Shown one piece after another: positions 6,510 to 6,543 of a stretch of DNA of 6,543 nt. A program made the translations under genes and the position numbers. The stretch comes from Nitrospira sp. GTDB lineage: Bacteria; Nitrospirota; Thermodesulfovibrionia; Thermodesulfovibrionales; SM23-35. The stretch is taken from assembly GCA_016873595.1 (NCBI GenBank), contig VGWZ01000112.1, forward strand, positions 1-6,543, read 5' to 3'. How positions within the stretch are numbered: the stretch's first letter is position 1; every line of letters begins with the position of its first letter. The notes beneath the pieces are model-generated. The model was not told where the DNA came from, ran no database searches, and saw nothing but the letters and a program-made list of their open reading frames with translations.

Positions 6510-6538
6510 AGATTAGAACAGACAGTTCTTGATGTCAA
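6510..6538 (-). promoter_or_regulatory. Likely promoter of the DUF3187-like gene
   Basis: On the minus strand a perfect TTGACA (6538 to 6533), a 17-base spacer and a weak -10 TAATCT (6515 to 6510), with exactly 10 bases to the ATG at 6497-6499. A better-matching -10, TCTAAT (6517 to 6512), would need a short 15-base spacer. The arrangement closely copies that before gspC and again predicts an almost leaderless message. Confidence 0.45.
6515..6529. repeat. Small inverted repeat inside the promoter spacer
   Basis: AGAAC (6515-6519), five bases, GTTCT (6525-6529): a perfect 5-bp dyad lying almost exactly between the -35 and -10 boxes of the DUF3187-like gene, where a repressor could bind. It resembles the GAAC-N4-GTTC LexA box of Gram-positives but with one extra spacer base. 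A dyad this short can easily arise by chance. Confidence 0.25.
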
Positions 6539-6543
6539 ATGTA

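Noticed and set aside
1..6543. CRISPR array, tRNA, rRNA or insertion sequence
   Set aside because: No evenly spaced repeats, no cloverleaf or rRNA-like stretch and no transposase frame were seen; nearly all of the sequence is covered by five recognisable genes.

Overview
The window holds the front part of a general (type II) secretion operon, all on the minus strand. In transcription order, from high to low coordinates, it carries: an outer-membrane beta-barrel protein of the DUF3187 type; a 141-base gap with a palindromic repeat and a good promoter; then gspC, gspD, gspE and the N-terminal two-fifths or so of gspF, which runs off the left edge. The four gsp genes are recognised from clear family motifs: the HR and PDZ domains of GspC; the N0 to N3 and secretin domains of GspD; the Walker A, Asp box, Walker B, His box and tetracysteine motifs of GspE; and the first T2SSF domain of GspF.

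Organism: a diderm (Gram-negative) bacterium of moderate GC. Gene order C-D-E-F, the protein sequences and the kinds of dispersed palindromic repeats suggest a Nitrospirota or deltaproteobacterial (Desulfobacterota-like) lineage. This is an impression from the sequence; no marker gene here settles it.

How the genes work together: GspC is the inner-membrane clamp that reaches into the periplasm and touches the secretin. GspD is the outer-membrane exit channel. GspE is the cytoplasmic ATPase that powers pseudopilus assembly on the GspF platform. The pseudopilins, GspL/M and the prepilin peptidase would lie beyond the left edge or elsewhere. Whether the DUF3187 protein has any part in secretion is unknown.

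Three things stand out. (1) gspE carries a 75-base (25-codon) in-frame insertion of a 75% GC palindromic repeat between the two CxxC pairs of its metal-binding domain, flanked by a 7-base direct repeat that looks like a target duplication. (2) The secretin ends in an extra module of about 70 residues that looks like the propeptide of subtilisin-family (S8) proteases, an unusual fusion. (3) The two transcription units each have a perfect TTGACA box and a -10-like hexamer exactly 10 nt before an ATG with no Shine-Dalgarno sequence, suggesting leaderless or nearly leaderless mRNAs.
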